Shown piece by piece: positions 32,165 through 46,651 of a DNA stretch of 64,000 bases. The notes below the pieces were generated by a model. The model saw nothing but the letters and a program-made list of their open reading frames with translations, did no database searches and had not been told where the DNA came from. The position numbers and the translations under genes were made by a program. How positions within the stretch are numbered: position 1 is the first letter of the stretch; each line of letters begins with the position of its first letter. This DNA comes from Mya arenaria (Eukaryota > Mollusca > Bivalvia > Myida > Myidae), in NCBI RefSeq assembly GCF_026914265.1, contig NC_069138.1:27123262-27187261 (forward strand), in the 5' to 3' direction.

Positions 32165-35100
32165 CAATTTGACACAGACAGATTTATCACAGACAGATTT
32201 ATCTGAAATAGCAGAGTGGTATAAATTCAAAATTCTTCAGACTGAAGAGCTCACTGAGTGTACATCGATAATAACATGTAACACTTTAATTGATGACGAC
32301 TCTGAAATATATGTAGATACCAAGGTGCAAACTTTATGCACTGGACCTTTGCTCACAGACCAGCAATAACAAACCCCTGAGTCAAAAGAAAAAGATACAG
32401 TAAATCCTCTAGAACATGTATTTACAGATAATTCACTTTCTCAGCATTTAATTATTGATGACGAATCTCCAGAATTGAAAACTGCTTTCACACGGACTAT
32501 AATAATAGAATTTTGAAAATGTCAACAGGAGCGTAGTCATCTGATTGTACTAATAGCACTTCAGGTCAAACATTATTTAAAAAAGACATAGTAAATTATG
32601 ATAAAGAACATGGGAAGTTAGATACAGTTTAGTGGTTTATGACAGAAGATATCAGGCAAGAAAAAGCAGATAAAAAGGCATACCATGCAAACGTTGATAA
32701 GGTTTATAAAGAGTATAAAAGCTTATTGAAAAACTCTGGCAGAAGTTATTATCAAGACAATATAAATAATTTTAATGTTGAATATATAACTTTCCCCACT
32801 GTAAGCCCACCAAAGAAAAGAAAAGCTATTGAAGTTGATTTAGCACCAGAATCTTCATTTCTTAACACTGTTCAGACTTTCAAAGAGGTGTCATTTAAGT
32901 TGGCTGGTGAAGTTTCAGATCACAGGAATGAGAATAAGACACTTGAGAAAGATAAGTCTGTTATCAAATTTAAATTAAGAGCTAAAACTGTTGCAAAGAA
33001 AAGAATAGAAGACAGGGCATAACAACGCATATTTAGATTAATTGAAAAGAAGGAAAGGGTTCATAAGCACACACTGAAACTAAAGACTGATGAAATAAAT
33101 CGCCAGAGATCAAAGGTACAGTATTATAAAACTCAAGGAGAAAAATTACAAAAGAACATTTCTGGTCTGAAAGAAACAATAAATGACTTGCAGGCTACAG
33201 TTCATGAAGTTGAATTAGAGCGTGATACCATCAGTGAAAAAAAGAGAAAAACTTGAGACGAACAAAAATGAATTATTACAAGAGAATGAATGGTTGAGAA
33301 CTTTAATTGAAGACAACAAAATAGTATCTACTTTTGACAAGCATGCAAGAAAATTCAAAAATGTGTCTATACTTTGCTTGACAATAATGTGAGACTTTCG
33401 AATGTTGGAACTGTTAGCAATGCTTGCTTGAAACTGGTGGGAAGAGCGGCAGAAAAAACTCGAGCCAAAAGTACTGTTCTTGAAATGAACATACATAGAC
33501 TGGCTCTAACACAGATGCAAATAAGTGATACAATTTCAGATAAGGATTTATGCTTAAGGACTGATGAAACAAGCAAAGCCGGAAACAAGTACATGGGTTA
33601 TGAAGCACGTGACACTGATGGCAAACTTTGGGTTCTTGGACTTAGAGAAATATGTACCAAATCATCACAAGATACGCTTAATGTATTCAAAGAAATATTA
33701 GATGACATTGACCACATAGGTTAAACAGCCAACTCTGAAAAGTCAAAACAAATAATGAAGCATATTGTTGCCACTATGTCAGATAGAGCTGCAACTGAGA
33801 CCAAATTCAACAGACTTTTAATTGAGTACAGAAACAGTGTTTTGCCTTTGATCAGAGAGGTTTATAGTTACTTGGATGAAAATGAAATTAGAACACTTTC
33901 AGCTTTATCAATTTTTTTCTGTGGACTTCATAGCTTAGTTCATATCGCAGAAACCAGCAATAAATCTTTATTAAATGCTGAAAAGGGTATTTTCGGTGAA
34001 AACAATGTGCCGACTCCAGACCATGGATCGTTCAAACATGTGACTGAAAGTGGAACGACGCGTCTTATCAGGACTGCTTCCAAAGCTTTTTCTGCTGGAG
34101 GAGATGAAAAGTCGGGCTGCTATTTGGGTTTTCTGTGTTTATTCAACTATTCCCCAGAGAGAATAAACTGCATAGTTTACCACTAAAACAATTCCGTGGA
34201 TGACGGTTCAATATACTATTTTCCAATGCCGCAAGTCTGTTGTTTTTTTGCACGGACAAATGAAGGGAACTAAAGGGAGCGTCTCAAAATCGCTTACTGA
34301 AAGCTGTTGAAAAATATCTCAGCACACAGGAATTCATTGCTGGAGCAAAATATCTAGGATTAATTAGCAAACTGCTAACAAGCCCTTTGTGGGCTGTCAT
34401 AGAAGACAAAGATACTGACATTATAGACATGAATGTTAAGTACATGGATTTGGTCACAAGTATAGAAGATGCAGCGAAGAACATACCAGGGTTTTTGGGC
34501 GGTGAAATTGGCTTTGGGAACATAATTAGAGATTGTAAATTCGAGTGTTTGATAAAGGAGTCTGAAGTTGATGGTGTATGTTTGGTTATGCTTGAAATAA
34601 TTCTTCCAGCAGTGGCAATGATTTGCAGGAAATTTTCGCTGATCCTCTCCCAGGTTGTTGTCATTCGAACCTCGATACCCATGATGAAAACACTAGGATT
34701 CGGCTAAAGTGTGTCCCTAAGAGTAACGTTTTTGCAGAAAGTGTATTCGGTCAGTTAGATCAGATTCTGCGACAAAAGCCTAGCATCACAACAGTAGCAT
34801 CTGAAGCGTATATAATGTTTGCAAACAATAAAACAATGGATTGGTTAAAATCAAAAGACCAGAAGGAACAAGACCACCTTACAGCAAGGGCAAGAAAATA
34901 GGGTAGACAGCTTCTCCAGAGATTCAGGCTCAGAAAAAAACAAATTATGGAGCAACAGCGACGGGCATTTTAAGAAAGTTTGAGAAAGAAAACAGAAGCA
35001 AAACTAAATAAAAACAAGAAGTTGGAACAGTACACTAGTGAAATGATTGAATATTCACTGTGGTAAACCGAAGAAGAAGTTGAAAATCAAGTTAGGTCAT

Positions 35101-35398
35101 ATGAAGGAGAGACTTCGAAAAGAAAAGATCTTCAAGCTCAGCTAAGATTCAGGCAGCATGTACTTCAGCAAGACCCAAGTGATAAAACTTTGTTTAACTT
35201 CACTAAAACTGTATATGGAAAAAGGAAAAACCGGTCAGTTGATGAACTTGTTGTGAACGTGAAGAAGTTAGTGCATCATGCACATGTGAAATATACACGT
35301 CAAGGTCAAAAGCATATCCTGGTGGGAAAGCGGGTGCGACAGAAATTCCGTAATGCAGATGATCTATTCACTTGGTATAATGGGAAAGTCGCGTCACA
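32165..35398 (+). pseudogene. broken transposon-like gene, copy 2
   Basis: Near-identical to 22441-25680 with the same broken state, plus a few private differences. Upstream sequence at about 30680-30850 (e.g. DIEETPPSPVFHKSKKG), missing from unit 1, looks like a further N-terminal segment. It ends in the same Tudor-like fragment; beyond 35398 the frame enters unrelated sequence, so the original C-terminus was already lost at the duplication breakpoint or earlier. Confidence 0.6.
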
Positions 35399-36069
35399 TG
35401 TGATTTTTGTTTTCAGTACAGTCTACGCGAACACTGTCAGTCCGTCAGTCTTGACTGACAAAAATTGATTCAGACTGACATAAAATCTGGTAATTTGCTA
35501 TTAAAATAAGAGGACCAATCAGTCATTTTCAGTTTTGGACTGACAAGTTTTAAAAGTTTTCGCGATGACACGAGTGTATATTGTTATGTGATAAATATCT
35601 ATATACATGTACTTGTGGCAATTCCTAATCCTTTCATTTATTACTCATATTTGCATGCTTCTGTTAAGCTCCGCTGTAGTTAGAGCTATACTAACAAATT
35701 TGTCATACACAATTCTGAAATATATCTACCACTGTTCAAATGTAACGCACAGGAAATACTTAACAGTCCTAAAATTCTGTCACTATCTATTTATTTGTTA
35801 TATTATTTGATGTAAGACAGTTTACAGTCAAATATATTTTTACAGGTACCTGGATAACCCGCTTGGTTCAATATCGTTCTTGACGAGAACAGCAGCATTG
35901 TGTATAACTACCAGCTTGGCAGAGATTTAGAGGCAGGAGAACTTGAAATACTTGTTTAAAGGTATCAGTTAGTTTAACTTTAGTCAAAATATGCATTCAT
36001 ATAGACAATTTTGAGCAGGACCTAACTCCTGCAATAACTGCAAAATCTGACAGAGAGAATGCAGCAATG
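35399..36069. other. no gene seen; ACTGAC-rich patch
   Basis: Unique flank of the duplication. A patch near 35435-35560 repeats GTCAGT/ACTGAC words in both orientations. No exon supported. Confidence 0.4.
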
Positions 36070-36070
36070 G

Positions 36071-36121
36071 TGCATTTTCAAGTATCCGATAAATGGTCTG
36101 AAGCATAATTTTCTTATTCTA
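36071..36121. repeat. stranded part of a 69-bp satellite unit
   Basis: Matches the unit of the array at 37136-37575 and ends TTATTCTA. The array was split here by a LINE insertion. Confidence 0.85.
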
Positions 36122-37135
36122 GATAGATAGATAGATAGATAGATAGATGGATGGATGGATGGATGGATAGATAGATAGATAGATTTATTTCAACATAAAA
36201 TGTACAATTTACATGGCAATTTTAAAATTAAGACATACAGGTGTTAAACAAACTGTATGAGTTAATACAGCAATGTCAATCAACATTACATGTTAAGGAT
36301 ATCACAAAAAAGAGTTTAAATAAAACTCTTATTTCCATTGTGGTCCTTAAAATATAGTATTGTGTGACATAGGAAGACTTAAAACAAAATATACTTAATT
36401 ATCACAGTGTGGTTATCAAGGAAAGACATTGAATTGCATAAATAAATAAATTAAATAGCTAAAATGATGGAACAATATGCGGCTTTGTCAAAACATTGTA
36501 AATAGAGTGACTAAGTAACAATATTAACTAAAGCTTTATCAGATAAAAATATATGGATATCACAGATGAATATTGCCATGAAAAAACTGACCTGTAAAAC
36601 TAACTATGTAATTGAAATATATATCTTTATGCATGACAGTTTTAAAAAATTATAAGAAATAAATGAACTTATAGTAAAATTGCATTAAAAGGAGAGCAAA
36701 TACAGTAATTAAACCGAACTTAAAAGGTGTTCCTTGACCTTGCTTTTAAAGGAAGAAATAGATTTGGCATCCCTCACATCCTGTGGTAGACTGTTCCAAA
36801 GGTTACAACCATTAAAAGCAAAAGATTTGCCACCGAAGCCTTTGACCTTAGGAATTGCAAACCTCTTGCATTCCGACATTAAATTATCTGTACCATCGAC
36901 CTTAACTCTGAACCTGGTAGGATATTTATGAACTTCATTGATGGGGGTAAACTGTTCCCTTAAATAGAAAGGGGAAAGTTTGGAGTTTATTTTATATACA
37001 TGACATAATGTTATTTGATTCATTCTACCTACAACTGGCAACCACTGTAAACGTGAAAAATGCTCTTTACCAATATGTGACCTAGGTTGTAAGTTCAACA
37101 CAAATCTCATTAACTTATTTTGTGTGACTTGCAAT
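36122..37135 (-). mobile_element. L2/CR1-like LINE, 3' end, inserted in the satellite
   Basis: The minus-strand frame 37134-36709 encodes 141 residues typical of the end of a CR1/L2-type polyprotein: HFSRLQWLPVVGRMNQITL, SPFYLREQF, SFAFNGCNLWNSLPQDVR and SSFKSKVKEHLLSS. A 3' untranslated region follows, ending in (TCTA/TCCA)n at 36122-36185, the tandem tail expected of this group. Direct repeats TTATTCTA at 36114-36121 and 37136-37143 flank it as a target-site duplication. It is strongly 5'-truncated. The surviving frame is open. Confidence 0.85.
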
Positions 37136-37575
37136 TTATTCTACTATAAAATACCTTTAAAAGCATTTTCAAGTATCCGATAAATGTTCTGAAGCATAAT
37201 TTTCTTATTCTACTATAAAATACCTTTAAAAGCATTTTCAAGTATCCGATAAATGTTCTGAAGCATAATTTTCTTATTCTACTATAAAATACCTTTAAAA
37301 GCATTTTCAAGTATCCGATAAATGTTCTGAAGCATAATTTTCTTATTCTACTATAAAATACCTTTAAAAGCATTTTCAAGTATCCGATAAATGTTCTGAA
37401 GCATAATTTTCTTATTCTACTATAAAATACCTTTAAAAGCATTTTCAAGTATCCGATAAATGTTCTGAAGCGTAATTTTCTTATTCTACTATAAAATACC
37501 TTTAAAAGCATTTTCAAGTATCCGATAAATGTTCTGAAGCGTAATTTTCTTATTCTACTATAAAATACCTTTAAA
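37136..37575. repeat. 69-bp satellite array, about 6.4 copies
   Basis: Near-identical tandem units, period exactly 69 bp, starting TTATTCTACTATAAAATACC. Because 69 is a multiple of three, the minus strand stays open as a 23-residue peptide repeat (MLLKVFYSRIRKLCF...). I regard this as a by-product. Very low divergence implies recent expansion or conversion. Confidence 0.95.
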
Positions 37576-38839
37576 ATGATGTATCACAATACAGCATTCC
37601 CCAAAATTTATTTTTTTGTCCAACCTCACTACGTAATATATATGTAGGCAGTGTTAACAAATCAACGACAATAATAACGGATAATCCCTTACTTTTATCA
37701 TGGTCGATAAGTTTATCCAAATAATTACAAACGAACCAGTATCCATATATGTTCTCATTATCTTGACATTATCATACATTTGTTACGCATTCACTGCGTG
37801 GAGAGGCTTGAGTATACCTGAAAACAAAGATTCGTTTTCAGAAAATCAGTAAAGTAGCTGCATCATCTATTTATACATATAGTGTATACTATTGATACTT
37901 GACCAGTGGCGGCTCCATATCGGGGGGAGGGGGAGGGCACTTCCGTCACCCCCTTCGTAACTTCTATTTCACTGTTATATTGAAATGTTATATTATTATT
38001 AGCGTTTTGATTCTTCATGTATTAAATTTAGGTTCAAAAAAATTTTTTGTGTTAAATTTTAGGCCAATTGGTTGGGGGGGGGGGTGGCCTTGTGTATCCA
38101 CCGGGCCCCGCTAGATCAGGCACTGTTAATCTATCTCATTCACTCTTAATTATCTTCCTTATTCCCCAAACTTTGAATGATTAACTTCTATTTAGTCGTA
38201 CATTTCTACTCTCTAACATGTATTTCGGGTATCGATATTCATTAACAGTTTTGCGTATAGCGTTACCCTTCATAATTTTAAAATTATTTTTCGACATCAA
38301 GTTCATGCTTTTACATTAATTATTTGTTAAATGCTCTTAAAACTGAAGGGATTGAGGATGTATGTTTTAGGTTAGAGTTTTAACCAGTGTTTCCATGACA
38401 ATGTTGTTTATTAAACCTTATGAATTGCTAGAAATTGACAAGTGTAGATGCATTATGTTAGCAAATATTTGCTTGCCTAGAAATGTGTCACACACTTTAC
38501 ATTAATTAAACTTGAATGCATCATATTATTTAGTTTCTCCCTCCCCTCCGCCCCATCTTTCGCCCTCCCTCCCACTCTCCCATTCTTCCTCAGGCTTCCG
38601 ACGTCGCACGTTACAGTATTCAGATCGATGTACAAAGATATAAGTACAGTGTTACTTTAATTGGAGTGTCATAAACGACTATGTATTGCCACGTGCCAGA
38701 GATTTCGACGTAACATACCGGAATGTTGGAGGGTCTATGACCTCAGAATATGATGAACATTTTGTATCGTTTGTGGACTTGAGATCACCCATACATGTTA
38801 TGTATTTATTGTGTGATGTGGTTTATTTTATAGTAAAAA
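37576..38839. other. no gene seen; possible small MITE at 37903-38126
   Basis: 37903 starts CAGTGGCGGC and 38126 ends GGCACTG, with G runs inside. This could be a short MITE, but the terminal match is only a few bases. Nothing else recognised. Confidence 0.3.
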
Positions 38840-39300
38840 AAATCCGTGGTCATCCTGGACCGCCCGGGACCACTCAGTAGGATTTTTTAATCCGGAAATA
38901 GTCCGGGCCGGCCCGTGAGGCGACCGTGTTGGCTCTAGGAATGTCCGAAGTGGCACCATGTTGATCCTGGGCGATCCGGCATATCTCGTTGCTCAGCGAT
39001 CATACCGGGTGGTCCGTGTTTGGTCCGGGACAGTCCGTAGCTGATCTGGGATGTTCAAGAACGGTCAGGGATATCATCCGTGTTGGTCTGGGAGGGTCTG
39101 GGTCATTCCGGGACCGTCAGTGGCGCTGCCGTGGTGGTACGGGGTAATCCATGTGGGCTCTGTGATGGCTCCGTGTTCATCCGTTGTGGTGCCGTGTTGG
39201 GTCCGGGCTTGTCCGATGTTTTGCGACCGTCGATGGACTGTCGTCTCAGTTTCATCCAGACCACCCGGATCAAGAAATCTCTTGATCCGGGGCGTTCCAT
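38840..39300. repeat. GC-rich degenerate short-repeat island
   Basis: About 460 bp, far richer in G+C than its surroundings, made of decayed copies of words such as GGTCCGTGTTGGTCCGGGA, CCGGGAC and GATCCGG. Overlapping frames on both strands are by-products of the composition. It may be an old minisatellite. Whether it is a CpG-rich regulatory island cannot be judged here. Confidence 0.55.
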
Positions 39301-40036
39301 GTCAATCCTCGGTAAGGCTTTGGTGTAATTGTATATTTAAAAGAGGGAAATTGACCATACATTGGAAGACACATGTTTGTTCTATACATTTGTATATCAT
39401 ATTAATTATTGTAAACAAATCTTCGTAATTACCAGTCTAGTTACTAGTGTTAACTTGTGACTGTTTGTAACGTAACGAAAACGTTATTGTTACTTTTATG
39501 AAATAAATATTTTTTTATTCAATGTCTATTTATCATACATGAACGAACAAAGATTAATCATTTGTTTTCTGCTCAACACTTATTATTAATGTAGGGCATA
39601 TTTTATTGATATGTTATTGTCCACTTATGGCTGCATATTTCGGGTCATATAATCATTTTAAATTTGAAGTAAGTATATGCTGAAGAGTATTTGGTTGACA
39701 GCTGATTGTGTTCAAAGGCACTGTTATGAATAAGTCATCATTTTAATTTCAAGTAAGTGTGGGCTTGGGTAGTTTAGATGACAATTTTTGGCCTACATAA
39801 ACATTATAAATACTTATCCATTTTGGTTATTGGGGAGTCGATAATTGAGATGGACTATCGTGAGTTTTTGAGATGATCTGGTGTGGCCAGATCGCGTCTG
39901 TTAGTTTTACTCGAATTATGTATGTTGTAATCACTGAATAAAAATATGGAACTTGGAAACAGTGCCCGTGAGTTCAAATTTGAGTTGAACTGTTGAGAGT
40001 CTGCGGCGGTTACGTCACATGTTCTCCCTACCCTAA

Positions 40037-40114
40037 GCGAGCACATCCTCGGCACCCCAGCGTCTCATAACCTATAAGATTATGATACGATGGGGTGCCG
40101 AGGATGTAGCGAGC
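40037..40114 (+). other. strong imperfect hairpin, 34-36 nt arms
   Basis: Arms 40037-40070 and 40079-40114 pair through ACATCCTCGGCACCCCA and, after single mismatches, CGT and TCATAA, around an 8-nt loop. The size is in the range of an animal microRNA precursor. A very small MITE or a transcription stem is equally possible. Confidence 0.6.
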
Positions 40115-40580
40115 AATTAGCATTGGATATACCAGTGTGCCTAGGTTGTGTTTTAGGTGTCCAATTGTTTAGTGTCTATCTACATCATTTGCTTCCGCTA
40201 TGTCAGTGATCCTCTAAATGTGTTCACTCATCATTTACTTGGCAATAAAAAACGTGTTACGGGTGCCCTGGCTTCATGCCTCTGTAATCGTTCGTTAGTT
40301 TTATCGAGCCTCTGGGCAATGCCTAAATTGTTTTATGGCCGTAACACACTTCAAAACTATGTTAAAATCTTAATAATCACACTACTTATAAGTAGAGGTA
40401 AAGTATCAATTAATAATTTTATAAATATTTTTTTATGGAAAACAATCATTCCCTGGGATACAATACAATTTTCATATAAACGTTTTTCTGTGTTCAATAT
40501 TTTAGCTATACTGTAGATTATGAAATACACTGGAAGGTGAAAGGTTTATTAATTAAAGTATGTCAAAATATACAGTATTA

Positions 40581-40622
40581 CATGTATCACGGCCCTATGG
40601 TTTATAGGTCCGTGCATGTATG
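40581..40622 (+). other. short hairpin
   Basis: CATGTATCACGG...CCTAT pairs with ATAGG...CCGTGCATGTATG around GGTT. Function unknown. Confidence 0.4.
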
Positions 40623-41029
40623 CACACTCAAGTCCTTTAAAATTTGTTACGAACAATCTAAATGTGAATTCAAAAAGTATTAGGTTTGCAAAGAGATGGG
40701 GTAAGTGTTACACACTGATATAGATCTGATCATTATTTGATTACACTTGAAATATTTTCATGATTAGTTACTCGCACGCGTATTTAATGCTATATTAAAA
40801 AAAAAACATCATAAAGGGAACCTCAATTTCCAGAGGGCACACTATCTATGCTTATGTGAAGGGCTATTAAAGTTAAGCATATTTCAGAAAATAATAAATA
40901 AATTAATTTTGCTGGGGGTAGGTCTTTTTTCTTAATTTGCTACTGTATGGGACGTAACCCCTGCGTCGAGTGCGGATCCTTCGGCGTAGTCTTTTTTTCG
41001 GCATCTTTAAGCGGAAGCATGTGTTCCCC

Positions 41030-41061
41030 GTTCTTTCTTTTACTTCCGGTCGTGAACATCG
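41030..41061 (+). promoter_or_regulatory. RPS5: RPS5 TOP-like start and non-coding exon 1
   Basis: A pyrimidine tract (GTTCTTTCTTTTACTTCCGG) is followed within 20 nt by a splice donor (CATCG|GTAAGT at 41062). Ribosomal protein mRNAs start in such a 5' terminal oligopyrimidine tract, which couples translation to growth signals. ACTTCCGG also fits an ETS-factor site. The exact start site is inferred. The sequence just upstream (40955-41030) is locally CpG-rich. Confidence 0.6.
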
Positions 41062-41278
41062 GTAAGTGCAAATAATTTTGATTTGTTTATTTCAATGTTT
41101 ATTGATACTTATTGACATATTTGTGTTTCAATTTTTCATATATTTAAAGATATTAATCGTTTTAACTGATTCAATACCCAAATTCCTTGAATAGTGACGG
41201 TGATTCAATTTGCACAAGTTAAAAGAATAACGTCTTTTTTCATTTTTCAACTTTCATTTGTCATTAAGCATTTCGCAT

Positions 41279-41358
41279 GACTGTCAGTGATTATTATAAC
41301 TTAGACATGTATGAAATCTGTCTTCAGAATGATTTCAAATAAAAAAAATGAGACAGTC
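41279..41358 (+). ncRNA. box C/D-type snoRNA candidate 1 (RPS5 intron 1)
   Basis: Terminal stem GACTGTC/GACAGTC. C-like box GTGATTA at 41286-41292 (consensus RTGATGA), then the invariant ACTTAGACATGTATG, an internal ATGATTT (C'-like), and a D-like box ATGA abutting the closing stem. The TGA and GA cores needed for the kink-turn are kept. ACTTAGACATGTATG complements CATGCATGTCTAAGT near the 18S rRNA 5' end over 15 nt with one G-U. Confidence 0.6.
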
Positions 41359-42274
41359 AATGACTATTCAATTGTAACCCCTGATGTCCAGTACTTATTT
41401 TAGTAAATTGTCTAAAACTGTACACAGCAATCCTCACTGCACTTTAATAGATATTTATAGCGTTAGAATTACCATTCTAATAAAAAAACTACCATGCCCT
41501 TGTGTTATTTTGTTCAAACAACAACGTATGCCTATACTGCCATTTTTAGCGCATTTTTTTTGTGGTGGAAGGAAATGTCTTGGAAAGGTATTATAGACAT
41601 TGTATCATCACGCATAGTGCTTAATCTGTGACAATGCTATTGCTCCAAAAATAATTCAGAAATATATTAAGATAAAACTTGGTATACTTGTTGCCTATGA
41701 CAATATACATAATTTAAGCTGAAACCCTTAATTCTCTGCCTTTTAGGACATATCCTACTTTAAATGTACACATAGATTTCATTGTTTGGTGCACAAGTTC
41801 CATGTCATTACACACTTGTTAAATTTATTTTTAAAATCAGACTATTTGTTTCATTTAATCTGTTAATAAGCCTGGACAAAACAGCTGGTAGTAAAAGAGT
41901 CATTGAATGGAACATTGCGGATGGTCAAGGAATGCCAAATTTCTTGTAACATTATACAATTGTCTAAAATTATTTTCGGTATTTTCCCCTTTTTTGTGCC
42001 CCCCCCCCCCACACACACACACAACAATCCATTTATTTTTTTGGGCCCAAGGAGAATGATTTCAGCTTGCTTATTGAGACTGACTAGTTATACCATACAA
42101 GTGATTTATTTTAATATCTTCTGCTACTTTGGGATCCTTGTTCAAAACATGGATCTGGAACAAAATGTTGAAAGTCCCAGACATACTTGACACTGGTTAA
42201 TTTTAAGATATGCATCATGAGAATGCAACTGAATTTATCTCCCATTTTTAAAATGCTACAATGATTAATTTAAT

Positions 42275-42353
42275 GGCTGTCCGTGATTACTTTAACTTAG
42301 ACATGTATGAAATCCATAATTGGAATGATTTCAACTTGCTTAATGAGACAGAC
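42275..42353 (+). ncRNA. box C/D-type snoRNA candidate 2 (RPS5 intron 1)
   Basis: Same plan: near-complete stem GGCTGTC/GACAGAC, GTGATTA, the invariant 18S-complementary stretch, TGAAATCC...GGAATGATTTCA forming an internal stem, and ATGA before the closing stem. Confidence 0.6.
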
Positions 42354-42546
42354 TTTATTATTTACATATTATACCAGTGATTCATTTTGCAATTCCTTGT
42401 ATCCATCTCCTGGACTCCACATTTCTAAACCATGCAAAATGGTGTGTTTGATTGATGATGGGGCAATTCACCATCCAAAATAGTATACTTTTTTCCCCGA
42501 AAAATTATGGAGACTCGTAATTCACAAACCTAAAAAAAGAATTAAT

Positions 42547-42624
42547 GACTGTCGGTGATTATTTCTACTTAGACATGTATGAAATCCATAAAGGAATGAT
42601 TTCAACTTTATAAATGAGACAGAT
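42547..42624 (+). ncRNA. box C/D-type snoRNA candidate 3 (RPS5 intron 1)
   Basis: GACTGTC opening (5 bp pair with GACAG), GTGATTA, ACTTAGACATGTATG, ATGATTT and ATGA are all present. The spacer before ATGA differs from the other copies. Confidence 0.58.
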
Positions 42625-42874
42625 GTTATATGATATTATAACAGTGATTAATTTTGGAATTGATTGTTTATGTATGCTTCTTGTGGACTCCTATACTTAA
42701 AAACAATAGATCCTGAGCGTTACTTTTAAAATATGAATTGTGCATATCACCTGTTTAAAGAATAATTGGTCATCTTGCAGGAAAAACATTGAGACAAGAG
42801 TATGGGGTTTTGGGAAATTTATTGCGGTGCAAATAGTTAAATGATCATAAAAAGTGGGCAGCAGCATCTGTAGG

Positions 42875-42945
42875 TACTGTCCGTGATTACCTCATCTTAG
42901 ACATGTATGAAATCCAATGATTTCAACTTGCAAAATGAGACAGAA
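42875..42945 (+). ncRNA. box C/D-type snoRNA candidate 4 (RPS5 intron 1), shortened
   Basis: Same boxes (GTGATTA, CTTAGACATGTATG, ATGATTT, ATGA) with stem CTGTC/GACAG. The apical loop between TGAAATCC and ATGATTT is deleted, so this copy may be less fit. Confidence 0.5.
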
Positions 42946-43340
42946 TTCACAAACTATGTCATTTGTGTATGTAAATCTGAAAGTTCATTTTGAGAGCCTT
43001 TGACTTCAGTCTATTATTGTACAGTAAAGATTGACTGTTTTCTGCTATTAGATTTAAATAAAAAAAATAATAGGAAGTACCTTGAAATGAATACAAATGA
43101 CTTTGGAAATAATTTCAAAAGATGTCTGCCCCTTACGCCTGCTTTTGGAATGAATCCCTCAAACAGACCCGACCTGTTTTTCAGGATTGACAATTATCAT
43201 CTGATAAATTACTATATAACAAACATCAGCTTGTAACGTTTTGTGCTATACAGTTATACTACACATGATATGTTCTATTTAAATGGATAAATACGAAAGC
43301 AGTGCTTTTACTGTTCCTCTTTGATTGTTTCAGGTAGAGC

Positions 43341-45861
<2,521 letters not shown>

Positions 45862-46651
45862 ACATATTACTGGCAAAGACACTCTTTGTTTTCACTATGT
45901 GGTGACTTATGTGGTGATATCTTGAAGAGAAAAAAGAAAAAAACACATTTATAGTTGTTTTGTTTTTTGGGGTGAATGTACAGTACTGTTACTGCAATGT
46001 AGGCAAGATCATAAATGAAGTGGTACAAACCTTGGATCTTCATTCTTATATGTAAAACCTGTTACAACAGAGCCCATGATTAGGAACAGTTGAATTTCTA
46101 ATGAATATTACATAGCATGGATGCTCAAGATTGCTATATATATACAACCGGGGTAGTTGGAAAAAAACAACTGTATATAATACTGGGATTATTGTACAAG
46201 TTGAGCTCTTTGACATTGGTCATTACAGTCGATCACTAATTGTTTTACATACCAATCTAACACTCATGCAGAGGGTTTTTTCCATGTATATGGCCTTTTA
46301 CAATAATAAAAATAAAAATGCCAGAAAAGCTTGTGCTATGGGAATGTGGACTTAGTATGTGTGTCTTTAAACAATTGCTTGTGAACATGACACAGATTTC
46401 ACATTTGATTGAATCTCGATGAAAGTTGTTAGATATATACAGAGTGCAGTTCCTTTTGAAAACTAGCCAGGTCAGTCCATGCATGTATGCATAGATTATG
46501 GCCCTTGAAAGTATAAACAAAAGTGCTATTTTTAGCCAAGTCTAGGATTCAAGAGAGACAACTTGTTTTGGGGGGGTTGTGCAGTTGGTTTTATGTTGTA
46601 TTCTCCCTTGCCCTTGTTAAAAAGAGATCAAAATTAACAGTTGTGGTTGGT

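Larger units (their letters stand above)
25681..35398. repeat. tandem segmental duplication, unit 2 (9.7 kb)
   Basis: Direct copy of 18458-25680, longer because of insertions at 27314-28891 (pearl-like DNA) and about 29148-29305, and sequence at 29870-30820 that unit 1 lacks. Unit 1 has its own extra 20853-21070. The two units therefore diverged by several indels but few substitutions. Confidence 0.92.

Noticed and set aside
37110-37517. Minus-strand protein with five 23-residue repeats
   Set aside because: The open frame follows from a 69-bp satellite period; no start context, no homology, and it begins inside the LINE junction.
39051-39428. Plus-strand 125-residue frame in the GC-rich island
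   Set aside because: Overlapping frames on both strands and Trp/Val/Pro-rich composition reflect degenerate repeats.
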